DNA of 32,696 nt from Acrasis kona (GCA_026419775.2 JAOPGA020001520.1:1-32696), one strand, 5' to 3'. Counted from the first letter of the stretch, positions 1 to 11,838 are shown. Numbers and translations: made by a program. The notes: generated by a model from the letters alone, not told the origin.

Positions 1-3000
1 CCATTAGAAGAGCACACAGAAGTGTTGTTAAATAATGTACCATTGCATGCGTAAGCTTCACAGTTGGATCCGAAGTAACCGCTCTTACAAGCACATGTGT
101 TCGGAGAAACACAAGTTCCGTTACTACTGCATGCACTAGTTGAGTTGAAAATAATTCCGTTACAATAATAAGCTTCGCATTGTAAACCACTATAACCATT
201 GTTACAAGAACATTGATTAGGTGATGCACAAGTTCCGTTACCAGAACATACTTTTGATGAGTTGTAGATACTACCGAAGCAGTAGTATGCTTCACATTGT
301 TGACCATAATAACCACTTGCACAGGTACATTGATTCGAACCTGTACAAGTACCGTTCGTGGAACATACCTTTGATGAGTTATAAATAGTTCCGTAGCAGT
401 TATAAGTCTCGCATTGCTGGCCATAATAACCATTTTTACAGCTACAAGTATCCGGAGATGTACATGTGCCGTTGGTAGAGCATACTGATGAGCGATTGTA
501 CAAAACTCCATAACAATCCCAGTACTGGCAATTATCGCCGTAGAAACCATTTTTACAACTGCATGTACTTGGGTCTATACAAGTTCCATTCCTAGAACAA
601 GCGCTTGTTGAATTAAATAAGTGACCGCTGCAGTGATAGACTTCACATTGGGAACCACTGTATCCTGGTTTGCAACTGCAAGTATCTGGAGCAGTACATG
701 TACCATTACTAGAGCACGCTCTAGATGAGTTATAAATGGTTCCATAGCAATTATAACCTTCGCATTTTAATCCATAATAACTAGATGGACATACGCAGCT
801 ATTGGGCGCATTACAAGTACCGTTACCACATGACACAGATGAATTATATATAAGTCCATAACAGCTATATGCTTCGCATTGCTGACCGTAATAACCATTG
901 CTGCACGAGCAAACATTTGGTGATGTACATGTACCATTACTAGAACATACCCTTGATAAATTATAAATGGTTCCATAGCAATTATAAGCCTCACATTGCG
1001 AACCGTAGTATCCTGGTTTACAGATGCATTGGTTAGGTGCGTTGCACGTACCATTACTGGAGCATACTCCAGTTCTATTATACATTGCTCCATAGCAATT
1101 ATATGCCTCACATCTAGATCCATAATATCCAGAAAGACATATACACTGATTGGGAGAAGAACAAGTTCCATTGGTTGAGCATACACTTGTAGAATTGAAT
1201 AGTTGTCCATAGCAGTTATATGCTTCGCATTGATGACCATAGTATCCATTGTTACAACTGCATTGGTTTACTCCAATGCATGTTCCGTTGCTGGAACATA
1301 CGTTCGATGTGTTATAGATACTACCGAAGCAGTTGTATGCTTCACATTGTTGACCATAATAACCTTGTTTACAAAGACAAGAATTAGGAGAAGAACAAGT
1401 ACCATTAGTAGAACACACTTTAGAAGAATTGAATATAGTACCATAACAATTGTATCCGTCACATTGTAAGCCATAATAATTAGTTGAGCATACACAATTA
1501 TTAGGTGAGGTACAAGTACCGTTGTTGCCACAAACTCCTGTTGCATTGTAAAGCAAACCGTAACAACTGTAAGCTTCACATTGTCTACCACTATAACCAG
1601 GTTTACAAGAACACACATCAGGCGATATACATATTCCATTGTAAGAACAAACTCTAGAGCTATTATATAAATCACCAAAACAACTGTAAGCTTCACATAG
1701 AGAACCATAGAAACCTTGTTTACAAGAACATCTACTTGGAGCTACACAAGATCCATTAGTAGAGCACACCTGAGAAGAATTAAACACATATGCGCCACAA
1801 TTATAAGCTTCACAAGACTGGCCATAAAAACCAGAATTACACCAACATTTATTAGGAGCGTAACAAGATCCATTACCGCTACATTGATTACCAAAACATG
1901 TCCATTTACTGCATTGGTTTCCAATATAACCATTGTTGCAGCTACAAGTATTAGGAGCAATACAAGTACCGTTCGAAGAGCACACTAATGTCGAATTATA
2001 TATTGTTCCATTACAAGACCATGCATCACAGTTGTTTCCATAAAAATCTTGTTTACAAATACATGTATTAGGAGCAACACATGTACCGTTTGTTGAACAA
2101 ACATTCGAAGAGTTGAACAATGTACCATAACAATTGTAACTCTCACATCTCTGACCGTAGTATCCTGGTTTGCAAATGCAACTATCTGGTGCACTGCACG
2201 TTCCATTTGTACTACATACCAAACTATTGTTATATAATAACCCAAAACAGTTATATCCATCGCATTGGGTACCAAAGTATCCAGTTCTGCATGCACATTG
2301 GTTAGGTGCATTACAAGTACCGTTTCCACATGGAGTTGCATTAAATGCTACTCCGTAACAATTATATGCTTCGCATCTTTGACCATAGTATCCAGATTTA
2401 CAAATACATTGGTCAATTGCATTGCAAGTACCGTTAGAAGAACATACACTAGTACTATTAAATATTGTACCGAAGCAATTAAAAGCTTCACATTGTCTAC
2501 CATAAAAACCAGTTTTACATGAACATGTATCGGGTGCTAAACATGTTCCGTTATTAGAACATACTCTACTATTATTGTAAAGTGTTCCATAACAATTGAA
2601 AGCTTCGCATTGAGAACCATAAAAGCCTGGTTTACAAACACATTGATTAGGAGCACTACATGTTCCATTCGTAGAGCACACATTAGTTTTATTATATGAT
2701 ATACCAAAACAATCGTAACCTTCGCATTGTAAGCCATAGTAACCAGATTTACAAGAGCATGTATCTGGTGATACACAATTACCGTTAAGTGAACATGCTC
2801 TAGTACTATTAAACATTGCTCCATAACAATTATAAGCTTCGCACTGAAGTCCATAATATCCGGCATTACAAGAACATGTATCAGGTGAGACACAAGTACC
2901 GTTTCGTGAACAAGCTACACTGCTGTTGAAAACTTTTCCAAAGCAATTGTATGCCTCGCATCTACTACCATAATAACCAGATTGACACTGGCATGTATTT

Positions 3001-3110
3001 GGTGCAACACAAGACCCATTCGAGCCACAACCCTTCGAATCGACGCTCGAGATGCCATAGCAAGTATAGTTTGCACAATCGAGTCCGAAATAACCAGTGT
3101 TACATTGACA
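1..3110 (-). repeat. Tandem EGF-module array, 117-nt unit (about 27 copies)
   Basis: On the minus strand the repeated unit reads roughly C.AYNC.G..(F/Y)NSS.VCS.NGTC..P..C.C..GYYG..C. The linker codons CEAY recur at plus positions 55, 172, 289 and 406, an exact 117-nt (39-residue) step. A few units are 111 nt or diverged, for example near 516 and 1908. Almost every unit keeps an N-S/T-type glycosylation sequon just before its VCS motif. The array lies within one exon and continues past the window edge. Confidence 0.93.
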
Positions 3111-6100
3111 ACCACTTCCAATTAGTTGTGTATAAATACCAAATTGAGTTACACCTATAGGATCACTATTTCCCCAATTACCATAAAAACCAATCACATA
3201 TTCATTATCAACTAGACTAAAGTTCTGGACACCAAAACCGCTTTGACCGTTACAAACAACATCCCACGCACCTATTAATCTTTTTTGATTTTTTGTCGTA
3301 AATGTGACGCATGCTATATAAGGTTGATAGCCAGTAACATTATAATAATAAACTACAACATTTTTTACAAAATCACCAGGAGTTAGTAACATGTAACTAA
3401 CAGTACCTCCTAGTGGATAATAGACTGGCGAGGTATAATTTAGATTAGAAATTCCCCATTGGAGACTATCTTGTCTATGACCTCCTTTAAACATGAATGT
3501 ATCGACTGCACCATTAAGATTGTATTCACTAAAATATGTTTGTTGGGAAGAGGGACGTGCTCGACCTACTAATGGATATGATTTGATTGTAGTAGGAAAA
3601 TTACAAACACCTTTTGATGAGCATACATTGGGTTGATTATATGGAATGCCTGCACACGTCCATATTTCACAATTGCTACGAGTCCAACCTTCATTGCAAA
3701 CACATTTATCTAATGACACACATTTTCCTCTGCCAGAGCAAACAGAAGTATTTGAACTTGACACTCCATTACAATTAAAGATTTCACAATTACGACCAGA
3801 ATAGCCATTATCACAATAACAAGTATTAGGATATGCACATGTACCAAAAACACCGCAACCTCCTATCTCGTCACATAGTGGTGTAGTACAATCAGGTCCG
3901 TCCCAACCGCTGGAACAAGAACATGTATTTTGGTCATTACAATAAGCAGGATATATACAAGTTACATCATTGGTACAAGTAGACACGTTATTTAAAATCT
4001 TCATTTCTGCAAACGAAAAGCAATTACTGTAACCAGCAAGAGGACTCCAAATGATACCGCTTGATGGACAATTATTCGAAAATGAATTAGGATAGTAAGC
4101 ACCAGTTAGTAAACCACTATAACAGTTTTTATACCACCAACCATAAGGATAAGAACCTTGGAAACAGTTTGAGGATACATTACTAAATGCACCATAGTTA
4201 CTACTACGATTTCTCACTTCATCTGGATCACTCAAACCATTCTTGGCACTTCCATAATTCGTTCCATTGTCATTGAGTCTATATATCTGGTCAAAACCAC
4301 CAATGGCGATATTGGTGTAGGTTTGAGTAAAGTTACGACCTATAGGATCTCTCAAGCTAATTATCATTGAATTTACTTCATATAAATTTTGTACATTGAA
4401 CCAATGGTCGAGACCTAACCAATAGTCACCTGTTCTAGGATCACCAAAACCATTAGAGAAATCTGCCATTGGTCGGTTGTTGTAGGTAACGTTACCAGAG
4501 ATACGTCTATTCACAACAGTATAGCCTTTGTTGGTCATATCGCAATACACTGCGGTTATTGGACTGTTAGGCCATGGCTTAATGTAATACACACCATCTG
4601 TAATGAAATTATAAGCATATAAATCTCCACAGGAAAGACCGGGATTAGTCTGGCTCCCATATACACCATAAGGTTTGAAAGTATTGTTTAAATTACAGTT
4701 CTCGCCCGCCCATCCTTTATCACAAAAGCATACCCCACTATTACAAAAACCATTACCACTACATACATTAGGGTCGTCGGAGAAGAGTTGATTACACATG
4801 CTTAACATACAATTAGGACCGTAAAATCCAGCATTACATACACACAAATCTAGATTAGTGTTACAAGCACCACGGAATGGATGGCAAGTACTACTATTAC
4901 AATAAGTAGAACTTCTTATGATTTTCATTTCTGCAAAAGGAAGAGAGTAGTAAAAACTTGAAGTATACGATCTCCAGTTTACATGTTTAGCATAATTTGG
5001 AGAAGTTGCTGGAACTACATTACCAGGTGGTACTCTATAGATTCCAGTAAGCATTCCGGAATGACAATTAGAATACCACCACCCACCTGGATAAGCAAGA
5101 GCACAAGCGACGTCAGTCCTCGTCATATCATAAGTCGAAAAAGGTTTATTAATTGTAAAAGAATTTCCCGCGTTTCCAGTAGAAGTAGTAAAAGATAACG
5201 AGAATAGATCTATCTCGCTAGAAAGTGACAGACGATTATAATCTATATACGAAAGAGTGGCATTCACCATTTGCATTTCGATACGAACTTTGACGTCCCC
5301 CTTATATAACTGTTGGATGGCATACCATGTCCTCAAACCTATCCAGTAGTCACCATCACCACCATCAGAAAAACCTATTACATATGAACGGTATGAGGTA
5401 TTGAAGTTTACATTGGTATTTCCAACTCTTCTGGTGATGGATGTCCAACCTCCATTAGACATGTTGCAATAAACTTTTGTTGTAGGTGCAGACAATGTTG
5501 GACGAATATAATACATACCATCGATAGCGCTATTATTATATTGAAGAATGTTATAACAATCAAGACCAGGATTGAATTGAGTACCAACAGCTCCATAGGG
5601 TACTTGAACAGAACAATTTTGACCACTATATCCAGGCTTACAAGAACAAGAATCGGTGTCCCAACACGATCCCACTCCTGAACAAACGAGTGGGTTTCTA
5701 GCATCAATTCCAAAACATTGATGAAAGGAACAAGTTGGACCATAATATCCTTTTCTGCAATCACAAGTGTTAGTGGTTGTGTTACAACCAGTGGACTTTA
5801 AAAATAAACAATTACTCTCTACACACGGAGTTTGAACAGGTAATATTTTCATATCAGCATAAAACATGGAGTAATAGTAACCATTGCCAACGGGTGCATA
5901 ATACCAATCAACACCCCTCGCAAAAATACCAACGGGACCTGGAGTATAATAAATACCTGTCAAGTGACCCGTGTGACAAGCACTATACCACCATCCGCCA
6001 CTAAATCGATTATTACAACTATATGCGGCATCCATAGGGCTCAAGCGGTCGTATGTAGAAAATATCATGCCACCTACATCATTTTCGGCACCTGCATACT

Positions 6101-7668
6101 GATTAAAAGTACTTTGAAGACCGATAGATGGACCGCCTTTCACAATATAGCTGCTATTCTCATTCCCGATACTAAATGTTGAATGAACGACAAAGAATTT
6201 TTGAAAACTTCTATCGGCCGCTGTTGTGAAATCGATTCTAAGCGATGTATTTGGGTACATTGATTGTATGTTATACCATTTCTCCAAACCTAACCAATGG
6301 TCTCCATTTATATTTCCAAATCCGTTTCTGTAATTATTCCATGTCTGGTTGAAATCAACTCCTCCACGGATACGTCTAACAACAGTCGTGTAGCCACCTC
6401 TTTCCTGAATATTATGGTCAGTTGAGTAAACTAGAAAAAATTGTAAACATACCATGTCACACATGACCGGAAAAGGTTCTTCTGTAGGAGTAGGATTTAT
6501 GAGGTAATAAATACCATTTGGCGCATTCGTGTTATTCTGCCATACCTCATAACATGAAGGCTGTGGGTTTGCGTAGGCTCCAACTAAAAATTTAGAAATA
6601 ATGCAAGAATAATCTTACGGGTGCAGTTAATCCCTGGAGGGGTCGCTCCATTCGCGCATAATGAGATGTTACAAGAAACACCCGTATATCCCAATCTACA
6701 TACACAAACGTCGAAATTGTTACACGAACCAGCGACGCATGGTGTCGTGGTGTTGCAAGTGAAAACCTTTCTGACCTTCATATCTGCGTACAACAAGCTA
6801 TTGTAATAGTCGCCTGTAATTGACCACCAACATAGCGCCTTTCCGAAATTTGATTGTATAACTGGAATTCTACCTGGAGTAAAATAATACCCTGTGAGTA
6901 GAGCCCTACAAAATATTAGTAAAAGTAAACGTCAAACATACTTGTGACAACTATTATGCCACCAACCTCCTCCAAATTCTTTGGCACAATTTCTGCTGTT
7001 TGAACGATCGTATGTTCTGAAGGGCATACCATCAATCCGTTGGTTATCATTAGTGACAAGACTGTCGCTAATATTTCCAGTCTGTGCAGCGGATATTTTT
7101 ACTCTATAGCTATCGTATTGACTAGCGATAGAAAAAGTTTGGTATGTTATAAAATAGCTTTTGGGTCCACTAGGGTCATGCAAAGAAGTCATGTCTATTC
7201 TCATGTCTAACGGATAGTTAGATTGCATACCATACCAACTCTCTAGCCCTAACCAGTAATCGCCTAAAGAGGCGTTTCCAAAACCATACTGATAGTTAGA
7301 GAAAGTGGTATTATAATCGACCATCCCGCTTATACGGCGGTTCACAGCAGTGTATCCTCCATTACTCATGTCACACCTAAAAGTTACTACCTTGATGAAA
7401 ACTCACGTACCATCTGTTATTAGTAGAATGTAGTTAGATATCTACTTACGCTTGTTGAACAGGAGCAAACTTGGTTGGTTTTATCCAATAAACTCCATTG
7501 GGTGCGTTTCCTCTTGCCGCAACGTAAATCTCGAAGCAAGTCGGCGCAGGAAGAGAATATGATCCAACTAGCATACCAGTGAATTAAGAACCATCAATCT
7601 AACATACGTTGCTGGGCAGTGCATTCAAGCAATATACAAGCTACTAATACGAGTAGCTGGCTTTGCAT
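1..7668 (-). CDS. Giant secreted fibrinogen-C/EGF/jacalin-like repeat protein (5' part; runs off the window)
   Basis: Six exons are visible: 7608-7668, 7450-7567, 6942-7376, 6619-6905, 6453-6583 and 6404 down to 1. The GT-AG introns are 40, 73, 36, 35 and 48 nt and all phases agree. The frame then stays open to position 1, giving about 2,480 residues without the C-terminus. It starts with a signal peptide (MQSQLLVLVACILLECTAQQ). Four fibrinogen-related domains follow (about 7546-6775, 6550-5850, 5575-4915 and 4650-4005), each with CDM/CNMSNGG-type starts and GGWW..CH.G.LTG.Y ends. EGF modules lie between them. A jacalin-like domain (3121-3600) interrupts one EGF module, and about 27 EGF modules fill 3110-1. 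Such modules bind ligands or glycans outside cells, so adhesion, recognition or matrix roles are inferred. No membrane segment is seen in the visible part. Start 7668 is the first ATG and directly opens the signal peptide. Confidence 0.9.
3121..3600 (-). other. Jacalin-like lectin domain inserted inside an EGF module
   Basis: This is a domain of the giant minus-strand protein. About 160 residues without the EGF cysteine spacing lie between an EGF first half (NVCSSKGVC, about 3630-3605) and its second half (GCQCNTGYFGLDC, about 3120-3080). Motifs fitting a jacalin/mannose-binding beta-prism are a tyrosine-rich strand, a VTFTTKNQK strand followed by a G.W segment, and a late YVIGFYGNWGNSDPIGVTQ segment like the GF.G..G..(L/P)..IG.Y end of jacalin domains. 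Carbohydrate binding is inferred. Other beta-rich lectin folds are possible. Confidence 0.6.
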
Positions 7669-8183
7669 GATACGAATGCTTTGTACTAAAATGATAACTA
7701 ATCCGTACAGTTGTCTTGATTTAATGGACAAAATAATCCAAATCCCGTCGGATAATACCTTAAGAATAACCCGCAAAGTCTTTTTGAGACCGATTGATAC
7801 AAATATTCGGAGTTCACAACCAACAGGGCATTAACCAAATCCCTTTTGGAATGGCAGTCAATTGTTGATTTTTTAAGAATGGAAGAAAATTGAATGTGAG
7901 GGAAATGGAGATGTTTGCAGACCTGTAGAAAGGAGATGAGAAGAACAGCAAGAGAAAAGCGAAAAAGAGTGACCAAAGAAGCAACGGCGTGAATAAATGT
8001 TAGTTTGTTATAGATTGTGTAAATCTCTTTGGAAGCAAATTATATATACATTTCCGCTCCATGCATCATCTGCGTACTCGGTGTTCTGTTCAAGACTTGG
8101 AGTAGGCTTTGTATGTACACCTTGCTCGACATTTTTATACTATATACTCAAGCGTTTATCTGAAACCAAGCTAATAATTCAAA
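7669..8183. other. Intergenic region between divergent genes
   Basis: These 515 bp separate the start codons of the minus-strand FReD/EGF gene and the plus-strand phosphatase gene, so both promoters should be here. AT-rich TATA-like runs occur at 8040-8050 and about 8137-8150. Overlapping short frames on both strands have no recognisable domains. I see no RNA gene. Confidence 0.5.
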
Positions 8184-9071
8184 ATGGTTCGGCCCCGCGA
8201 ATATTTTTCTGAAATTCCAAAAATATCGATCAACCAAAAACACAACGGATCTGATATTTCACTCAAGATGGCCTTTTCCAACAGCTTCGACGCCACCAAG
8301 GTAACAGACAACCTTTACATTGGTAGTTTGTTTGCTTGCGATAAGCAACAAGTTCTACAACAACTTGGGATTCGATACATTGTGAATGCAACCACTCACA
8401 TTCAAAACTACTTTCCCGAAACTATTACGTACCACCGTGTTTCAATAGAGGATTCGGAAGATACTGATATTATGGAGCATTTTGACGAGTGTAGTAAATT
8501 TATAGCAAATGCAATCAAAGTCAATAAGTCTTCGGTGCTAGTACATTGCAAGGCAGGAATGAGCCGCTCAGCAACCCTTGTAATTGCGTACTTGATGAAA
8601 TTTGAAGGATATGATCTAAAAACCGCCCACAAGCATCTTCTCAGGTGTAGACCTATAATATCACCAAACAAATACTTTTTGGCACAATTGTGCCAGCACG
8701 AACTTTACTTGCTCAGAAGAAATTCGATGTCAGTACGGGACTTTATGAGTGATGAGTCTAAACTAAAACTCAAGTTGAGTAGCAGCTCTACTCTACTCGA
8801 ATTCAATCCGAACATTCACACAGACTCTAATCAAGAAACGGTCCGAATGCAAATCCGGTTCAGTAGAGGCAACACGGGCAAATACAACATCAAAATGAAT
8901 AAAACAGACACTATTGCAGATTTAAGAAACATGATAGAAAGTTCATGCTCTGGGGTGACGTCGTCGGTGTATCAATTGGTAGTGACACATCCAAGACAAA
9001 TTTTACACAACCAAAAAATGACTATTGAAAAGTTAGATAACTGTATATTGACGGTAAATTTCCTCATGTAG
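8184..9071 (+). CDS. Dual-specificity phosphatase with C-terminal UBX-like domain
   Basis: This is a single-exon gene of 295 residues. Residues 34-178 form a compact DUSP catalytic domain: NLYIGSLFACD near the start, a likely general-acid Asp near residue 90, and the signature HCKAGMSRSATL with nucleophile Cys122 and Arg128. It should hydrolyse phosphotyrosine and phosphoserine/threonine on proteins. After a linker (about 180-219), residues 220-294 look like a ubiquitin-fold UBX domain. The cues are MQIRFSRGNTGKYNI, then DTIADLRNMI, then YQLVVTHPRQIL, where HPR replaces the usual FPR p97-binding turn, and finally LTVNF. UBX domains usually bind the N domain of p97/Cdc48, so tethering to p97 is inferred. 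A second in-frame ATG at 8268 lies just before the conserved domain and may be the true start. No kinase-binding (rhodanese) domain is present, unlike MAP-kinase phosphatases. Confidence 0.9.
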   Translation: MVRPREYFSEIPKISINQKHNGSDISLKMAFSNSFDATKVTDNLYIGSLFACDKQQVLQQLGIRYIVNATTHIQNYFPETITYHRVSIEDSEDTDIMEHFDECSKFIANAIKVNKSSVLVHCKAGMSRSATLVIAYLMKFEGYDLKTAHKHLLRCRPIISPNKYFLAQLCQHELYLLRRNSMSVRDFMSDESKLKLKLSSSSTLLEFNPNIHTDSNQETVRMQIRFSRGNTGKYNIKMNKTDTIADLRNMIESSCSGVTSSVYQLVVTHPRQILHNQKMTIEKLDNCILTVNFLM

Positions 9072-9140
9072 ACATGTTTGTGTCTCGATGTGTTTGTTAG
9101 TCCGCGCTTTGCAACGTTTCATGTAGGAGAAGCAATCTAC

Positions 9141-9146
9141 AATAAA
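9141..9146 (+). terminator. Candidate polyadenylation signal AATAAA
   Basis: AATAAA lies 70 nt after the phosphatase stop codon, followed by more AT-rich sequence (AATATAATAAAC near 9160). Position and sequence fit a canonical poly(A) signal, but chance occurrence is easy in AT-rich DNA. Confidence 0.4.
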
Positions 9147-9308
9147 TATGTATCTGCATCAATATAATAAACATTGAATTACGTTGCAGATGTTTTATGT
9201 TCTATTTGCATTTGATTAATTAGTACTTCTGGGAGTTGTTAATCGTTAGGACCATTTACCATTTTAGAATAAATAAAATTTGAAGTTTGACATACCATCT
9301 CAAGCAAA

Positions 9309-11608
9309 ATGTCTAGTGAGCCTCTTCCACTCAGCAAGACGACCTCGCTTCCAGTGATTGAGTTATCAATATCATTTCTCACAGAAAAGCAACAGGAGGA
9401 TGTTGCGTTATACAAAACATTCTTAACAAAAGGAGTCATAACAACAGAAGAATTCGAAAAGAAGAGGCAGGATATACTGAAAAAATCACCAAGAGGCCTT
9501 AGCAGGTGTGAAAGTGCCCAAGGAATGAATTCCGGATGGAAGAGCCCAAGAATCAAACTAGAAGAAGAGCGTCAAAAGAAGACAGAGGAACAGAAAGCAT
9601 TGTATAAGCACTTATCAGCACGTGAACTCTCGAAGCTTGAGAAGTTAACACTATTTTACAACAAAAACTTCATTACAGAGGATGAATTTGAAAGAAAGAA
9701 AGACGAAATATATCAGCTATGTATCACTAGAATCACACCATCTAATGATTCAGAAACAACAGATACTTGTTCGGTGCCAGAAACTTTATCAGATACCAAT
9801 TTTGTCCCAATTGAGGACGAGGTGTATAGTGACAATGAACCAGAAGATGATGACCAACAAACCATAATCAAAACCAAAATGGATGTTGAAAAAGTACGCC
9901 TGAAGGCTCTTGTGAAACGTGGACAATTGGACGAGGATGTTTGCAACGAAATGGTATAACGAATTTTCTGTTCTTATTAATAACTAAACAGATATTAACG
10001 CCAAATTTGGTGGAGAGGGGAATCGTCACCACTGATGAACTCAAAGTATTGGTAAGTCATGAACTTCAATCAAACATAACAATTCCATAGGGAGCACTAG
10101 CTCCTACAGATGAAGAAGATTATACGTACTTTAGCACACCTGCGAAAGAAGTTCATCGAAAAAGTCACATTAGAAAAATCGAAGTTTTATCGTTAAGAGA
10201 CCAAATAGATTATCAAGAAGTCAAAGTAGCACCACCCCTGCTATCTCATAAAAATGACATTCAACCCATTGATCCCACTCCGTTTTACATGCAAGACTAT
10301 AAAACCATCATAGTCAACCACGAAGATGAAAGAATCGAAATCAAAGATGGAATTGTCGAGTTTGCCACATTATCCAAACTAATAGAGGAGATGACGCACC
10401 CACAAAAGTTCGACGCACACATGATGCATACATTCTTTTTGACTTTCCGATCATTTACAGACATTGAAACATTATTCATCAAACTAAAGGAGAGGTTCAA
10501 CTATCCGCCAAACCCAAATTGTACGTTTCAAGAATTCGCAATGTTCAAGGATGCATTTCTGGATCGTGTCAGGTTGCGAGTGGTCTCATGTGTCAAGTAC
10601 TGGATTGAAAATTTCTACTTTTTTGATTTCCTAGGAAACGAAAAAGCAGTAGCCCATCTTTCAGATTTCATCGGCATGTTGGACTCAAGTAACGCGAAAC
10701 CACTCGCAAAGATGATTAGCCGAACGGTTGAGAAGATTGGAAGTGAAGTTGTTCGGATTCAAGCGCCATTAAAGTGTCCTCCAAGAAGAACGGTTAAATA
10801 TACTATAATAAAGAGAAACCAACATGTATTAGATTTTCATAGAAAAGAAATTGCAAGACAATTAGCATTAATTGATTTTGAAATGTTTTCCAAAATACAA
10901 GCCAAAGAATGTCTGAATAGTTCATGGAGCAGAGAAAGTAGAGAAACGATGGCAACGAACATTAATCAAATGACACAATTTTTTAATAAAGTTAGTGCTT
11001 TTGTTGGGGGTGAAATTGTCAAGTGTGAAAAACAATCAGATCGTGTCAAGGTTATTTGTAAGTTTATAAAAGTTGCGAAACGTAGTTTGGACTACCATAA
11101 CTACAACGGTGTTTTCTCCATCATGTCTGGTATGTCAGTTTCTGCCATTCATAGATTGAAAAGCACTTGGGAAGCCGTTCCGAAGGAGTACATGGATATC
11201 CATAACGACCTCAACGACTTTATGTCTCGGGACGGTAATTTCAAACGTCTAAGAGTTGCTCTCAGAGAAGGAAATCCACCTAGTATTCCCTATGTTGGTT
11301 TGTATTTAAAGGATCTGACTTTTATTGAGGACGGATCTCCAAAATATGTGACAAGGGATGGTGTGAAAATGATAAACTTTACAAAATGTAGTCAATTTGC
11401 AGCAGTGATTAGGGATATACAGACCTTTCAGAACCAAAGGTATGCATTTGAAGTTTATCCTGAACTGCGGGATTTAATATTGAACGTCTCTGTTATGAGC
11501 GAGAAGGAAATGTACGATTTGAGTTTACTGAGAGAAGCCAGAACTAGGCAGTCCAGAAAAATGAGTGCAACCGATGTAAACAAGAGAACGACACTCAAAT
11601 TGTACTGA
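9309..11608 (+). CDS. Ras guanine-nucleotide exchange factor with SHOCT-like N-terminal repeats
   Basis: Three exons, 9309-9953, 9992-10051 and 10091-11608, are joined by 38- and 39-nt GT-AG introns with both junctions in phase 0, giving 740 residues. The C-terminal half is a standard exchange module. The REM/RasGEF-N domain is at about residues 316-420 (MMHTFFLTFRSFTDIETLF). The CDC25 catalytic domain is at about 485-715, with EIARQLALIDFEMF, a VKVICKFIKVAKRSLDYHNYN-like helix, HRLKSTWEAVP and IPYVGLYLKDLTFIEDG. It should load Ras-type GTPases with GTP at a membrane. The N-terminal 300 residues hold four short helical repeats of the pattern L...L...G.ITxEEFE.KK..I at about 34-58, 113-137, 198-214 and 220-236. 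They resemble SHOCT motifs. An acidic low-complexity linker separates repeats 2 and 3. No kinase, PH or LRR domain is seen. Confidence 0.92.
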
Positions 11609-11730
11609 GTTGATTAATCCATAAGAGGAGATCCAATAAAGTAGTGATTTTGCGTCTATTCCCTCTTTCACTCCTTTACTACATTGTCTAAAGTCAAGAT
11701 CAGTTTGCGACTGAATCCCAGTCTACTGTG

Positions 11731-11805
11731 AACATGATGCATGATAGATGTTTGTAAACGTGATGCATTATAATAGAACGGGGCAATCGCTTGTTGTATA
11801 AATAA
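11731..11805 (+). promoter_or_regulatory. Direct repeat plus TATA-like box upstream of the 41-residue ORF
   Basis: Two 16-bp copies of AACRTGATGCATKATA lie at 11731-11746 and 11757-11772 (14 of 16 identical). A TATAAATAA box follows at 11797-11805, 34 nt before the ATG at 11839. The spacing fits a core promoter with a short leader. The GATGCAT core could be a paired transcription-factor site; this is inference. Confidence 0.4.
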
Positions 11806-11838
11806 TCTGTAGTTACTCACCAAAAACAACACTAAAAA

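Noticed and set aside
1..3120. Regular 117-nt periodicity as a CRISPR-like or satellite array
   Set aside because: The period is a multiple of three, the minus frame is open throughout, and the cysteine pattern is EGF. It is a coding repeat; the many short frames on the other strand and phases are shadows.
7669..7776. N-terminal extension of the giant protein upstream of 7668
   Set aside because: The extension has no ATG (only TTG), and the signal peptide starts directly at the 7668 Met.
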